DNA of 64,000 nt from Pseudarthrobacter sp. (lineage in GTDB: Bacteria > Actinomycetota > Actinomycetes > Actinomycetales > Micrococcaceae), in the NCBI GenBank assembly GCA_031178005.1, contig JAPSJV010000001.1, positions 237,842-301,841 of the forward strand. Direction: 5' to 3'. Shown in pieces: positions 26,001-33,618 of the stretch. Under the pieces are notes generated by a model. It was not told the origin of the DNA. It saw nothing but the letters and a program-made list of their open reading frames with translations, and did no database searches. Position 1 is the stretch's first letter. Each line of letters opens with the position of its first letter. A program made the position numbers and the translations under genes.

Positions 26001-26272
26001 GAACTTCCGGCGGGCCGGATCAGCCAGCCAGTAGTGCGTGGCCCGAATCCCAACTGCCAGCTGAGCTGGGAGGTGGTGACGCCGTCGTGCGTTTCCTCCC
26101 AGTGGACCGTCACCTCAGGTGCTGCGGGAAGCTCCGGAACCCCCAGCGCATCCCCAAGTTCCTGGGCTGCGGGAGCCGCTGCCTGGTAACGGGGATGTGC
26201 CTGAACATAGGCAGGCCAGTCGTCATAACCGGCGATGGCGCTGGGCCGTACCGGCGGGGTGTTGGTGCTCAC
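23012..26272 (-). CDS. Triple fusion: alpha/beta-hydrolase esterase + Gfo/Idh/MocA oxidoreductase + PmoA-like (DUF6807) domain
   Basis: This 1086-aa protein has three parts. Residues 1-372 are an acetylxylan-esterase/dienelactone-hydrolase-like domain with HCHGGNKFDG, nucleophile Ser248 in IGFSGGGG, Asp322 (ALADELF) and His354 (GHAFT). Residues 404-765 are a Gfo/Idh domain with VALVGVHGFGERHLANL, VYVEKPPVAS and SINGVDVVDGVATNALAHAV. Residues 775-1086 resemble PmoA/DUF6807 (RTLGGTIVTDHQPLDHVWHLGVGVAL, VNFWGGRTY, LLTEERTWTW, DDIEEL). Linkers 376-400 and 877-899 are encoded by palindromic repeat elements. No signal peptide is seen, so it is cytosolic. It lies between a sugar-binding lipoprotein and an M24 gene in one operon. 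The middle domain is a paralogue of the protein at 43168-44373. The frame is open throughout with no internal start at the second domain, so the fusion looks real. Confidence 0.82.
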   Translation of the reverse strand: MSTNTPPVRPSAIAGYDDWPAYVQAHPRYQAAAPAAQELGDALGVPELPAAPEVTVHWEETHDGVTTSQLSWQLGFGPRTTGWLIRPAGSSGPLPGVLALHCHGGNKFDGAERLVELPPSHPMFEASKAGHYGGQALATEVARAGFAVLAHDTFAWGSRRFDLTAPPWRTASALEAREVQWRQDGVVPSEAERYNAAAAAHEDTVAKAAGLLGTSFAGMVAHDDLAALEVLAALPGVDENRLGCIGFSGGGGRSLTLAALSPRIRSYVVACMMTTFESLLPAYLDAHSWLLQTPGLWKLGDWPGLTTRSSAGSLLVQYALADELFPETGMRDAHAKLEALHAEGYTGTFWPVGHAFTVDMQREAIDFLTSGLRPPQLSSNSCRLEAPKGQQVLPGWEGTAETGRPRVALVGVHGFGERHLANLARLEEAGALDLVAVGDPNPPEPGRLGESVAVFPDLDQLMESGPAVDVIILATPIQTHAPLALKALKAGLDVYVEKPPVASMAQFQELLDAATDSGNLVQVGFQSLGSEALPAIRNLVEAGEIGDVLGLSAKGRWLRTTGYFKRSAWAGKRSINGVDVVDGVATNALAHAVATGLAMAGARLLDDVASVETDLYRAHPTESDDTSVIRIRTMAGSTLLCALTLCAPEQQKPTITVHGTRGEITLFYTEDEVLITTPDGERREVFGRTDLLENLLEARSSGTSLLSPLAGSGAFTTVLEAIRTAPAPQEIPAGHLTWEGNGDEAHAVVNGINELVERACKAQATFAELGVPWARSVPPVRSFAIDGHPVADYQDGSHVRTVSSPRPYLHPVRTLGGTIVTDHQPLDHVWHLGVGVALQDVDGVNFWGGRTYTREAGQYVWRPDHGTIRSTTISPSAQLGSNSYRLEASKEQVLLPSWEESAGFSESLTWDGPDGAALLTEERTWTWAAVSPSAWRLALDFALSPAGNSPVSLGSPGSNGRHEGGYGGFFWRLPPCRDATVQTPAGSGESEVHGSITPWLAWSGTFDGGASPGPATLVFVAAEDSKDPWFVRVDGYPGVGRSLAWDAPVIAEPGSPVRRSVTVFVVDGILGTDDIEELTNQQKGHS
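23575..23644. repeat. Palindromic element inside the fusion gene, copy B
   Basis: Perfect terminal inverted repeats CCCAACTAGGTAGCA (23578-23592) and TGCTACCTAGTTGGG (23629-23643) flank a 36-base middle with its own small stem (TTTAGA 23603-23608, TCTAAA 23613-23618). It is about 68 bases long and is translated in frame as residues 877-899 of the fusion protein, within the PmoA-like domain. It is clearly related to copy A at 25081-25153 in the same orientation. Confidence 0.85.
25081..25153. repeat. Palindromic element inside the fusion gene, copy A
   Basis: The left arm CCTCCCAACCAGGTAGCA (25081-25098) and right arm TGCTACTCAGTTGGGGAGG (25135-25153) are imperfect inverted repeats, with an inner stem GTTGCC (25102-25107) and GGCAAC (25126-25131). 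It encodes residues 374-397, exactly at the junction of the esterase and Gfo/Idh domains. The peptides from copies A and B share 14 of 22 aligned positions (LxSNSxRLEAxKxQxxLPxWE). Confidence 0.85.
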
Positions 26273-26342
26273 TGGCCTGCCTACTGTTCAAGGGGGCGGT
26301 GCCCCAGGGGTCAAGGGGATGCAAAGCGTACTGCTGAAGAGG

Positions 26343-27635
26343 CTAGCCCAGGTTTTGGTTCACCTCTGCGATGAAGCTCTTGGCTGCATCCTGCGGGCTG
26401 ATCTTGCCGAAGAGCACATCCGTCATAAAACGGTTCTGGACCTCCATGGTGGCGGACGATCCGGCAGGGAACGGCAGCGGTGCCTTGATCTTCATTTCTG
26501 CCAGCCGGTCCAGGTATGCCGCTTCTTTCTGCTGCGATTCCTTCAGCAGCGGCGTGATTCCGGCTTTGAGTTCGGTGTTGGCCGGCATCCCGCGGTCGCT
26601 CTTGATCTTGGTTGCCGCGTCCATGTTGTTCACGAGGTAGTTGATGAATTTGGCGGTCTCCTTGGGGTGCTTCGACTTCGAGGAGATGGCATATTCCATG
26701 GAGGAGCGCAGCCAGGAGCCGGCCTGCTTGCTCTCGCCGGGGAGCTTCATCATGACCAGCGGGGACCCGGAGTAGGAGTTCATCTGGTTGCTCCAGGAGA
26801 TCTTCATGCCCTGCTTGCCCTGGCCCATAAGGGTCATTTCCGGCTGCGCTGATCCGTCCTCCACAGTCTGGGAGGCGGACGGTGCACCTCCGGTGTCCAT
26901 CAGCTTCTTGTTCAGCTCGAACCACTCAGCCGCGGTCTGCTCGCTGATGCCAAGCTTCTTGCCGTCATCCGTGTAGAGCTTTTCGCCGTGCTGGCGGGCC
27001 CACACTGCAAGGAAGGAATCATTGGCCATGGGCGTGGTTCCGAAGGTGCCTGCGGGGGAGTTCTTGGTGATCTGGGCGGCAATTTCCGTGTAGTCGTCCC
27101 AGGTCCATGTTTCGTCATCAGGCAATTCGACGCCGGCTGCTTCGAAGACCTTGGGGTCGATCACCATGGACATCGCGTTGACGCCGGCGGTGATGGTGTA
27201 CTGCTTGCCTTCGATCTGGCCCAGCTCCACTGTTCCTTCGGAAAACTTGGAGGTATCGATCTCATCCTTGACCGTGTCCAGGTCCAGCAGCACACCACGC
27301 GTGGCATATTCACTGGGGTAGGCGCCGCTCATGGCGATGACGTCAGGAGTGGTGCCGCCTGCGATCTGGGTAGCCATCTTGTCCCAGTAGGAGCTGAACT
27401 CGGTGTTCTCGCCCTGCACCTTGATGGTGGGGTTGGCAGCTTCAAAGTCCTTGATGACCTCCAGGGTGGTCTTTGCCCGGGAATCGTTGCCCCACCAGGC
27501 AAAGCGGATGGTTACGGGATCCTCGGCCGTGCCGACTTTTGCTTCCGGCGCGCCGCCGCAGCCCGTCAGGACCAGAGCCAGGGCTGCCGTCGCTCCGGCA
27601 ACCCCGAATACAGATTTCTTGAGACCAAACCTCAT
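26343..27635 (-). CDS. Sugar ABC transporter substrate-binding lipoprotein (family 1 solute-binding protein)
   Basis: This 430-aa extracellular lipoprotein has a type II signal with lipobox LVLTGC and a solute-binding family 1 fold (VTIRFAWWGNDSRAKTTLEVIKDFEAANPTIKV, TTPDVIAMSG, DETWTWDDYTEIAAQI). It starts at ATG 27635, which has a GAGGGG ribosome site and puts the signal peptide at the N-terminus; the frame extends upstream over the operator and is not used. It is a close paralogue of the protein at 29992-31344. It is the first gene of the minus operon and probably serves the permease pair divergently encoded at 27990-29871. Confidence 0.9.
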   Translation of the reverse strand: MRFGLKKSVFGVAGATAALALVLTGCGGAPEAKVGTAEDPVTIRFAWWGNDSRAKTTLEVIKDFEAANPTIKVQGENTEFSSYWDKMATQIAGGTTPDVIAMSGAYPSEYATRGVLLDLDTVKDEIDTSKFSEGTVELGQIEGKQYTITAGVNAMSMVIDPKVFEAAGVELPDDETWTWDDYTEIAAQITKNSPAGTFGTTPMANDSFLAVWARQHGEKLYTDDGKKLGISEQTAAEWFELNKKLMDTGGAPSASQTVEDGSAQPEMTLMGQGKQGMKISWSNQMNSYSGSPLVMMKLPGESKQAGSWLRSSMEYAISSKSKHPKETAKFINYLVNNMDAATKIKSDRGMPANTELKAGITPLLKESQQKEAAYLDRLAEMKIKAPLPFPAGSSATMEVQNRFMTDVLFGKISPQDAAKSFIAEVNQNLG

Positions 27636-27683
27636 TGTTTTGTGCCCCTCAGTGGTAGTTGGTGTTCTTGTGACCTGCACAAC

Positions 27684-27697
27684 AGAAAACGCTTTCT
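27684..27697. promoter_or_regulatory. LacI-type operator
   Basis: AGAAAACGCTTTCT is identical to the site at 15693-15706 and lies 49 bases before the solute-binding protein start. A weaker match, GAAACCGTTTAC, lies at 27730-27741. Confidence 0.7.
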
Positions 27698-27748
27698 CAA
27701 AAACTAACAAAGGGCTATGCAGGAGTCAAGAAACCGTTTACTTTGGTA

Positions 27749-27762
27749 GGAAGCCGCTTTCC
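27749..27762. promoter_or_regulatory. LacI-type operator between divergent transporter units
   Basis: GGAAGCCGCTTTCC has the GGAA-CG-TTCC core with one mismatched pair. It lies midway between the minus-strand solute-binding gene and the plus-strand permease unit and could serve both. Confidence 0.55.
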
Positions 27763-27903
27763 AGTGGCCCTCTTCGAGAGGGGCTCTGAGATCGGCACAC
27801 CAATGACTGACACCCGCGGGCGGCTGGAACACAAACCCGCCTGTATGGATCGCTCCGGCGATCACCACCCACGTGGACGGCCACGATGACCAAAGGAGAC
27901 CAC

Positions 27904-27993
27904 ATGGCCGCTAGATTCACTCCCAGGACCCCCGGCCGGGCAGAAGTGCCCGCCGGGCCGGCCCTGCCCCGCAGGACGGACCTGCAGCCATGA
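27904..27993 (+). CDS. 29-residue upstream open frame coupled to the permease gene
   Basis: ATG 27904 is preceded by a near-perfect AAAGGAGA Shine-Dalgarno, better than that of any neighbour. It opens a 29-codon frame that ends in TGA overlapping the ATG of the permease (ATGA at 27990-27993). The peptide is Arg/Pro/Ala-rich with no hydrophobic segment and resembles nothing I know. It could be a leader peptide that loads ribosomes for the permease gene, or the remnant of a longer gene. It is too short to judge by composition. Confidence 0.45.
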   Translation: MAARFTPRTPGRAEVPAGPALPRRTDLQP

Positions 27994-28934
27994 GTGCTAT
28001 GAGCGAACTCAGTTCGTTGACCCGCCGTAAGGGCAGGGTTACGGCTGAGGAGAAGAAGGCCAACGGCCGGGATAACAAGGCGGCGTATATTTTCCTGCTG
28101 CCGTGGCTGGTGGGTTTGGTGGCGATCACCATCGGGCCGATGCTGATGTCGCTGTATTTGTCTTTTACTGATTACAACCTGCTTCAGCCTCCGGAGTGGA
28201 CGGGCCTGGATAACTTCGCCCGGATGCTGACCGATGCGCGGTTGCATAACTCCCTCGGCGTGACGTTCACGTATGTGTTCATCGGGGTTCCGGTGCAGCT
28301 GGCGGTGGCACTGCTGATCGCCTTGGTGCTGGATAAGGGCCTGCGCGGGTTGCCGTTTTACCGTTCGGTGTTTTACCTGCCCTCGCTGCTGGGTGGTTCC
28401 GTGGCGGTGGCGATTCTGTGGAAGCAGATCTTCGGGACCACGGGCCTGGTCAACCAGGTCCTGGCGATGTTCGGTGTCCAGGGTCCGGGGTGGATTTCGG
28501 ATCCGAGTACCGCGCTGGGCTCCATCATTTTGTTGCATGTGTGGACGTTCGGTGCGCCGATGATCATTTTCCTCGCGGGCCTGCGGCAGATCCCGGTGAT
28601 GTATTACGAGGCCGCCAAGGTTGACGGCGCGACGACGCTTCAGCAGTTCTGGCGGATCACGTTGCCGATGCTCAGCCCGATCATCTTCTTCAACCTGGTC
28701 CTGCAGATCATCGGCTCGTTCCAGTCCTTCACCCAGGCGTTCATCGTCTCCGGTGGCAACGGCGGGCCCTCGGACTCGACGATGTTCTTCACCCTGTATC
28801 TCTACCAGAAGGGGTTCGGCCAGTTCGACATGGGCTACGCGTCCGCGATGGCCTGGGTCCTGCTGGTCATCATCGGTGTTTTCACCGCCATCAACTTCAT
28901 CGCTTCCAAGTATTGGGTTTTCTATGACGACTAA
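27990..28934 (+). CDS. Sugar ABC transporter permease (MalF/UgpA type)
   Basis: This 314-aa inner-membrane subunit has six hydrophobic segments starting with AAYIFLLPWLVGLVAITIGPMLMSLYLSF. The ABC-permease EAA loop reads YYEAAKVDGATTLQQFWRITLPMLSPIIFF. With the next gene it forms the channel of a carbohydrate importer of the CUT1 class. No ATPase is encoded nearby, so a shared MsmX/MsiK-type ATPase is presumed. Third codon positions in its first half are richer in T than in the next gene. It overlaps the next gene by 11 bases. Confidence 0.92.
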   Translation: MSAMSELSSLTRRKGRVTAEEKKANGRDNKAAYIFLLPWLVGLVAITIGPMLMSLYLSFTDYNLLQPPEWTGLDNFARMLTDARLHNSLGVTFTYVFIGVPVQLAVALLIALVLDKGLRGLPFYRSVFYLPSLLGGSVAVAILWKQIFGTTGLVNQVLAMFGVQGPGWISDPSTALGSIILLHVWTFGAPMIIFLAGLRQIPVMYYEAAKVDGATTLQQFWRITLPMLSPIIFFNLVLQIIGSFQSFTQAFIVSGGNGGPSDSTMFFTLYLYQKGFGQFDMGYASAMAWVLLVIIGVFTAINFIASKYWVFYDD

Positions 28935-29871
28935 GCTTCAGAGCCTGCCCGTCCCGGACAAGAACACCACCGGCACCGGCAAGCCCAAGACCCCCCGCAA
29001 GCCCCGGATCCGCGAATCCCGCGGGACCCTGGCGTTCAGCCGCAAACAACGCATCAAAGCCCTGACCAAACACGCGATCCTGATCCTCGCCGGCACGCTG
29101 ATGATCTACCCGCTGCTGTGGATGGTCGTCTCATCACTGCGGCCCAACGAGCTGATCTTCCGCGAGCCCGGTCTCTGGCTCAACAGCCTCGAGATGTCCA
29201 ACTACACCTCGGGCTGGTCGGCACTGACCCACCCGTTCGGGCACTACATGCTCAACTCCGCGATCGTGGTCATCGGCTCCATCCTGGGAAACCTGATCTC
29301 CTGCTCGATGGCCGCGTACGCCTTCGCCCGCCTCCAGTTCAACGGCAAGAAGCTGTTCTTCGGCATCATGCTGCTGACCATCATGCTCCCGTTCCACGTG
29401 GTGATCGTGCCGCAGTACATCCTGTTCTCCCAGATCGGCTGGGTGAACACCTTCTGGCCGCTGCTGGTGCCCAAACTCCTGGCCACCGACGCGTTCTTCG
29501 TCTTCCTCATGGTCCAGTTCATCCGCGGCATCCCCAAAGACCTCGACGAAGCCGCCCGCATCGACGGCGCCGGCCACCCCCGGATCTTCCTCAAAGTCAT
29601 CCTGCCCCTGATGGTCCCGGCCCTGGCAACCACCACCATCTTCACCTTCATCTGGACCTGGAACGACTTCTTCGGCGCCCTCATCTACCTGACGGACCCG
29701 GACATGTTCACCGTCCCCGTCGCCCTCCGCGCGTTCGTGGACTCCCAATCAGCCACCAGCTGGGGATCCCTCTTCGCCATGTCCATCGTCTCCCTCCTGC
29801 CCGTCTTCCTCGTCTTCCTCTTCGGCCAGCGGTTCCTCATCAAAGGCATCGCCACCACCGGCATCAAATAA
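28924..29871 (+). CDS. Sugar ABC transporter permease (MalG/UgpE type)
   Basis: This 315-aa subunit has a basic, Lys/Arg/Pro-rich N-terminus of about 50 residues, then six hydrophobic segments (AILILAGTLMIYPLLWMVVSSLRPNELIF first) and the EAA loop LDEAARIDGAGHPRIFLKVILPLMVPAL. ATG 28924 lies inside the end of the previous gene (11-base overlap), a coupled start. The longer upstream frame is only a shadow of the first permease. It partners the 27990-28934 product. Confidence 0.92.
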   Translation: MTTKLQSLPVPDKNTTGTGKPKTPRKPRIRESRGTLAFSRKQRIKALTKHAILILAGTLMIYPLLWMVVSSLRPNELIFREPGLWLNSLEMSNYTSGWSALTHPFGHYMLNSAIVVIGSILGNLISCSMAAYAFARLQFNGKKLFFGIMLLTIMLPFHVVIVPQYILFSQIGWVNTFWPLLVPKLLATDAFFVFLMVQFIRGIPKDLDEAARIDGAGHPRIFLKVILPLMVPALATTTIFTFIWTWNDFFGALIYLTDPDMFTVPVALRAFVDSQSATSWGSLFAMSIVSLLPVFLVFLFGQRFLIKGIATTGIK

Positions 29872-29924
29872 ATCTTCCGGGAGTATCTTGTATTACAAGT
29901 AGTAAACTTGTAACCTCAGGTAGA

Positions 29925-29936
29925 GAAAACGCTTTC
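29925..29936. promoter_or_regulatory. LacI-type operator before the second solute-binding gene
   Basis: GAAAACGCTTTC lies 55 bases before the start at 29992. Just upstream is another small palindrome, CTTGTATTACAAG (29887-29899). The operator suggests the second binding protein can be controlled separately from the permeases. Confidence 0.65.
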
Positions 29937-29991
29937 GCGATTTCTGAATTACTCTCCCGGACCATCAGATCAAAGAAGATCGGAGTACCCA

Positions 29992-31344
29992 GTGCCTCTT
30001 TTTTCCCGCTCGAAGTCTGAGCCAAAGGCACAGACCTCTTCCGACGGCGGCCCCCGCCGCCTGCGGAAGACCGGCGTTGTTGCTGCGGCAGCCGCCGTCG
30101 TCATCGGCTTGAGTGCCTGCGGTGGGGGAGCCGCACCACAAAGTGCCGACGGCGTCGTCGAACTGCGTTTCTCCTGGTGGGGCGGCGACAAACGCGCGCA
30201 GCTCACCCAGGAAGCCATTGCCGCCTTTGAGGCGGAAAACCCCAAGATCAAGATCAAGCCTGAGTACGGCGACTGGAGCGGCTACTGGGACAAGCTGGCC
30301 ACACAGGTCGCTGCCAACGATGCTCCGGACATCATCCAGATGGACGAGAAGTTCCTCACGGAGTACTCCAGCCGGGGTGCCTTGCTGGACTTGTCCAAGT
30401 ATGACGTCGACACCTCCAAGCTGGATAAAGCGGCCCTGGATGCGGGCAAGAGCGAGGACGGGCTGACCGGAATCGCCGCAGGCATCAATGCCGCTACCAT
30501 TCTGGCCAACCCTGCAGTGTTTGAAGCTGCGGGTGTTCCGCTTCCCGATGATGCGACCTGGACGTGGGAAGACTTCGAACGCATCGCCGCCGAGGTGACG
30601 GAGAAGTCGCCCGCGGGCACGTACGGCGCGGCCGCTTACGGAACCGACGAGGCTTCTCTTGGCGTCTGGCTCCGGCAGAACGGCAAGTCGCTGTATACCT
30701 CGGACGGCAAGCTGGGCTTTGAGCCGAAGGACATCGCCGAATGGTGGGCGTTCCTGAAGCAGATGAGCGAGAACAAGGCAGTGCCCTCCGCCTCCGAGGT
30801 GATAGAGGCCGAGGCTGCTCCGCTGGACCAAAGCGGGCTGGCCACGGGCAAGAACGGCATGGCGTTCTGGTGGTCCAACCAGGCTCCTGCACTGGAAAAG
30901 GCCTCCGGCGGTGACCTGAAGATCCTTCGGTTCCCCACCAAGACCGGCTCCTCGGCTGATGCCCAGCTCTGGTACAAGGCATCCCAGTTCTGGTCGGCTT
31001 CGTCACGGACCAAGCACCCGGAGGAAGTGGCCAAGTTCATCAACTTCCTGGCCAACGACGTCAAGGCAGGCGAGGCCCTGCTGGCCGACCGCGGTGTTTA
31101 CCCGAACTCCGAGGTCCGTGCTGCGATTGAATCGAAGTTGACGCCGGCAGACGTCAAGGTAGTGAAGTTCATCAGCGAAATCGAAGATGAACTCGGTGAG
31201 GCCCCGGCGTTGCCTCCCAAGGGTGCAGGCGCCATCCAGGAAATCGTCAAGCGCTACACCTCTGAGGTGTTGTTCGAGCGGCTTTCCACCGATGAAGCAG
31301 GCAAGAAGGCCCGTGACGAGATGGCTGCAGCAATCGGCAGCTGA
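29992..31344 (+). CDS. Sugar ABC transporter substrate-binding lipoprotein (second paralogue)
   Basis: This 450-aa lipoprotein has an Arg-rich n-region (RRLRKTG), a hydrophobic core and lipobox GLSAC. The mature part is a family 1 solute-binding protein (VELRFSWWGGDKRAQLTQEAIAAFEAENPKIKI, DAPDIIQMDEKFLTEYSSRGALLDL, DATWTWEDFERIAAEV). It is clearly paralogous to the lipoprotein at 26343-27635; both flank the same permease pair, so one channel may use two receptors. The GTG start has a GGAG site a few bases upstream. Its transcript ends in the hairpin at 31369-31416. Confidence 0.92.
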   Translation: MPLFSRSKSEPKAQTSSDGGPRRLRKTGVVAAAAAVVIGLSACGGGAAPQSADGVVELRFSWWGGDKRAQLTQEAIAAFEAENPKIKIKPEYGDWSGYWDKLATQVAANDAPDIIQMDEKFLTEYSSRGALLDLSKYDVDTSKLDKAALDAGKSEDGLTGIAAGINAATILANPAVFEAAGVPLPDDATWTWEDFERIAAEVTEKSPAGTYGAAAYGTDEASLGVWLRQNGKSLYTSDGKLGFEPKDIAEWWAFLKQMSENKAVPSASEVIEAEAAPLDQSGLATGKNGMAFWWSNQAPALEKASGGDLKILRFPTKTGSSADAQLWYKASQFWSASSRTKHPEEVAKFINFLANDVKAGEALLADRGVYPNSEVRAAIESKLTPADVKVVKFISEIEDELGEAPALPPKGAGAIQEIVKRYTSEVLFERLSTDEAGKKARDEMAAAIGS

Positions 31345-31368
31345 CACCAGGGCTTTCGACGTCGGAAC

Positions 31369-31416
31369 CAAAGCAGTCCCGGCAGGAACCATGCGGTTCC
31401 TGCCGGGACTGCTTTG
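31369..31416. terminator. Strong bidirectional terminator, AAAGCAGTCCC family
   Basis: The perfect 22-bp stem (31369-31390 with 31395-31416) has a 4-base loop. The outer part AAAGCAGTCCC/GGGACTGCTTT also occurs in the terminator at 50268-50310. It lies between convergent genes ending at 31344 and 31430. Confidence 0.9.
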
Positions 31417-31429
31417 TGTAACCCTTGGG

Positions 31430-33445
31430 TTACCCTTCCGAAACCACCGCCACGGCACCTGCCGGGACCACGCCGTCGAACGTTGCACCGGTGAGAAGAT
31501 CCACGCCGGTGGCCTTGACTGCGGCGTCCCGCCGGGAGTGATTGATGGCGAAGAGGAAGGTGGCGCCGTCGTCGGAGGTCCGGCGGATGAGTTCGACGCC
31601 GGGATCGGCTGCTGCCAGGGCTTCGACGCCGGCGTCGGCAAGCAACCGCTCCACCAGTGCGTCAACGCCGTTGCTGTCCGGGAAGGTGGCCAGGTACCAG
31701 GCAGAGCCCTCCCCAACAACATGGCGGGTGAGTGCGGGTACGCCTTCCAGCGGGTATTCGGTGAAGGTGGACAGCGCTTTGGCTCCGGTGAGGTGCACGT
31801 GTTCACTCCAAACGGAAGCGGACGTCCCGCCGCTCAGGGTCAGCTCACCGCCGTCCAGCAATGGGTGGAATTCCTCCACCCGGATGCCCAGCAAATCCCG
31901 GAATGCGCCGGGGTAGCCGCCCAGGCGGACGTGGTCCTGCTCGTTGACGATCCCGCTGAAGTAGCTCACCAAAACCGTCGCACCACGCGAAGCGGCGGCA
32001 GCGATCGATGATGCGGCTGAGTCTGTGACGGCATACAGCGTGCACACCAGCACCAAGTCGTACTCGTCCAGCGAAGCGGACGGATGCACCAGATCCACCG
32101 AAATCCCGCGCAGCACCAAGGCCCGGTGGAAGGCCCGCAGCAGGTCCGGATACTTCACGTCCTGGCTCGGCTTGGAATCAATCTCGCTGGCCCACCAGGC
32201 CTCGTAGTCGAACACAATCGCCACGCGCGATTTCACCCGCGAACCACGCACCGGTGCCAGTTTCTTCAATGCCTCGCCAAGTTCCACCACTTCGCGCCAC
32301 ACCTTGGTGTCCCGGCCCGCGTGCGGAACCATGGCGGAGTGGAATTTCTCCGAGCCGGCAAAACTCTGCCTCCACTGGAAGAACATAATCGCGTCCGCCC
32401 CACGGCCCAGGTGCGACAGTGAATTCCGCAGCATCTCCCCGGGCATCTTGGGCTGGTTGCGCGGCTGCCAGTTGACCGCCGACGTCGAATGTTCCATCAG
32501 GATCCACGGCTCGCCGCCCGCAATTCCGCGGGTGAGGTCCGCGCTGAACGCGAGTTCCAGGTGCCGTTCGGGATCGGCGGCGACGAGGTAGTGATCGTTC
32601 GCGATGACGTCAAGGTCCTTGGCCCAGTCGAAGTAGTCCAGCATCTTGGTGGCGCTTGAAGCCATGAGGTTGGTGGTGGCCGGAACGTCCGGGGTCACCT
32701 CGCGCAATACGGCAAGGAGTTCGCGGTAGTAGTCCATGAACGCCCATGAATTGAAGCGCATGAAGTCCAGTTGCTGCCCCGGGTTCAGGGTGGAAGGCGC
32801 GACGCCGGGCGGCAGGATTTCCTCGAAGGAACCGTAGTTCTGGGACCAGAAAGCCGTTCCCCACGATGCGTTCAAGGCGTCGATGTTGCCGTAGCGCCCT
32901 TGCAGCCAGGTGCGGAAGGCAGCCGCGTCTTCGGGACCGTGGAATTCACCCACGTGGCAACCAAGCTCGTTGTCCACGTGCCACAGGGCCAGGGCCGGGT
33001 GGTCCTTGTAACGTTCGGCAATGAGGCGGGTAATGCCTGTTGCGTAGCGGCGGTAAGCGGCCGACGACGGCGTGTAGTGCCGCCGCGAGCCCGGTCCCAG
33101 CGTGGTGCCCTCAGCCGTGACCGGGAGGATCTCCGGGTGCTTGCGGACCAGCCAGGCGGGGGGAGCTGCCGTTGCGGTTGCGAGGGCTACCTTGATGCCG
33201 TTGGCTGCCAGGTTGTCCATGACCTCGTCAAGCCACTCGAAGTCGTAGGAACCTTCCGCCGGCTCCAGCAGGGCCCAGGAGAAGATGCCCACGCTGAGGA
33301 AGTTCACGCCGGCTTCCTTCATCAGCTCCAAGTCTTCAAGCCGGACCTCCCGGGGCCACTGCTCCGGGTTGTAGTCGCCACCGTAGCCGATGCCGTCCAA
33401 ACTGCTCCAAACACTGGCCGGGCGTGAATTGTCCTGGTGCTCCAT
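31430..33445 (-). CDS. GH42 beta-galactosidase
   Basis: This 671-aa glycoside hydrolase family 42 enzyme cleaves terminal beta-galactosyl residues, here probably from galactan side chains of pectin. The family opening GIGYGGDYNPEQWP is at residues 18-31, the acid/base is Glu160 (WHVDNELGCHVGEFHG) and the nucleophile is Glu318 (PWILMEHSTSAVNWQ). A trimerisation domain (about 400-590) and a small beta domain follow. No signal peptide is seen, so it acts in the cytosol on imported oligomers. It is divergent from the binding protein at 33619, with a LacI-type operator at 33497. Confidence 0.93.
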   Translation of the reverse strand: MEHQDNSRPASVWSSLDGIGYGGDYNPEQWPREVRLEDLELMKEAGVNFLSVGIFSWALLEPAEGSYDFEWLDEVMDNLAANGIKVALATATAAPPAWLVRKHPEILPVTAEGTTLGPGSRRHYTPSSAAYRRYATGITRLIAERYKDHPALALWHVDNELGCHVGEFHGPEDAAAFRTWLQGRYGNIDALNASWGTAFWSQNYGSFEEILPPGVAPSTLNPGQQLDFMRFNSWAFMDYYRELLAVLREVTPDVPATTNLMASSATKMLDYFDWAKDLDVIANDHYLVAADPERHLELAFSADLTRGIAGGEPWILMEHSTSAVNWQPRNQPKMPGEMLRNSLSHLGRGADAIMFFQWRQSFAGSEKFHSAMVPHAGRDTKVWREVVELGEALKKLAPVRGSRVKSRVAIVFDYEAWWASEIDSKPSQDVKYPDLLRAFHRALVLRGISVDLVHPSASLDEYDLVLVCTLYAVTDSAASSIAAAASRGATVLVSYFSGIVNEQDHVRLGGYPGAFRDLLGIRVEEFHPLLDGGELTLSGGTSASVWSEHVHLTGAKALSTFTEYPLEGVPALTRHVVGEGSAWYLATFPDSNGVDALVERLLADAGVEALAAADPGVELIRRTSDDGATFLFAINHSRRDAAVKATGVDLLTGATFDGVVPAGAVAVVSEG

Positions 33446-33496
33446 GGGACTCCTTCGTCGTCGTCTCGTAGAAATCTAGCGGAAATCAGTCTGATG

Positions 33497-33510
33497 GGAA
33501 AACGCTTGCC
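33497..33510. promoter_or_regulatory. LacI-type operator, GCTTGCC variant, before the GH42 gene
   Basis: GGAAAACGCTTGCC lies 51 bases upstream of the GH42 start. The site at 44409-44422 is the same variant on the other strand (GGAAAGCGCTTGCC), before the Gfo/Idh-GH78 pair. Confidence 0.6.
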
Positions 33511-33528
33511 TAGACCTGCGATTAGAGC

Positions 33529-33543
33529 TATTGTATCGTTTCA
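33529..33543 (-). promoter_or_regulatory. Rhamnose-regulator-type site (TGWWACGATTCAAA class)
   Basis: On the minus strand this reads TGAAACGATACAATA and matches the sites at 44463-44477, 54449-54463 and 54465-54479. It lies between the GH42 gene and the ABC importer that starts at 33619. Confidence 0.5.
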
Positions 33544-33618
33544 GAAAGAGTGTTAGCCAGCTCACTACTACCTAGTAGACATCAGAGCCAGCTTCCACAA
33601 CTGAGCAAGGAGGCTCTT

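Noticed and set aside
33561..33576. CTACCTAGTAG near the 33619 importer as a third copy of the fusion-gene palindrome
   Set aside because: Only about nine bases match one arm and there is no second arm or middle; chance cannot be excluded.
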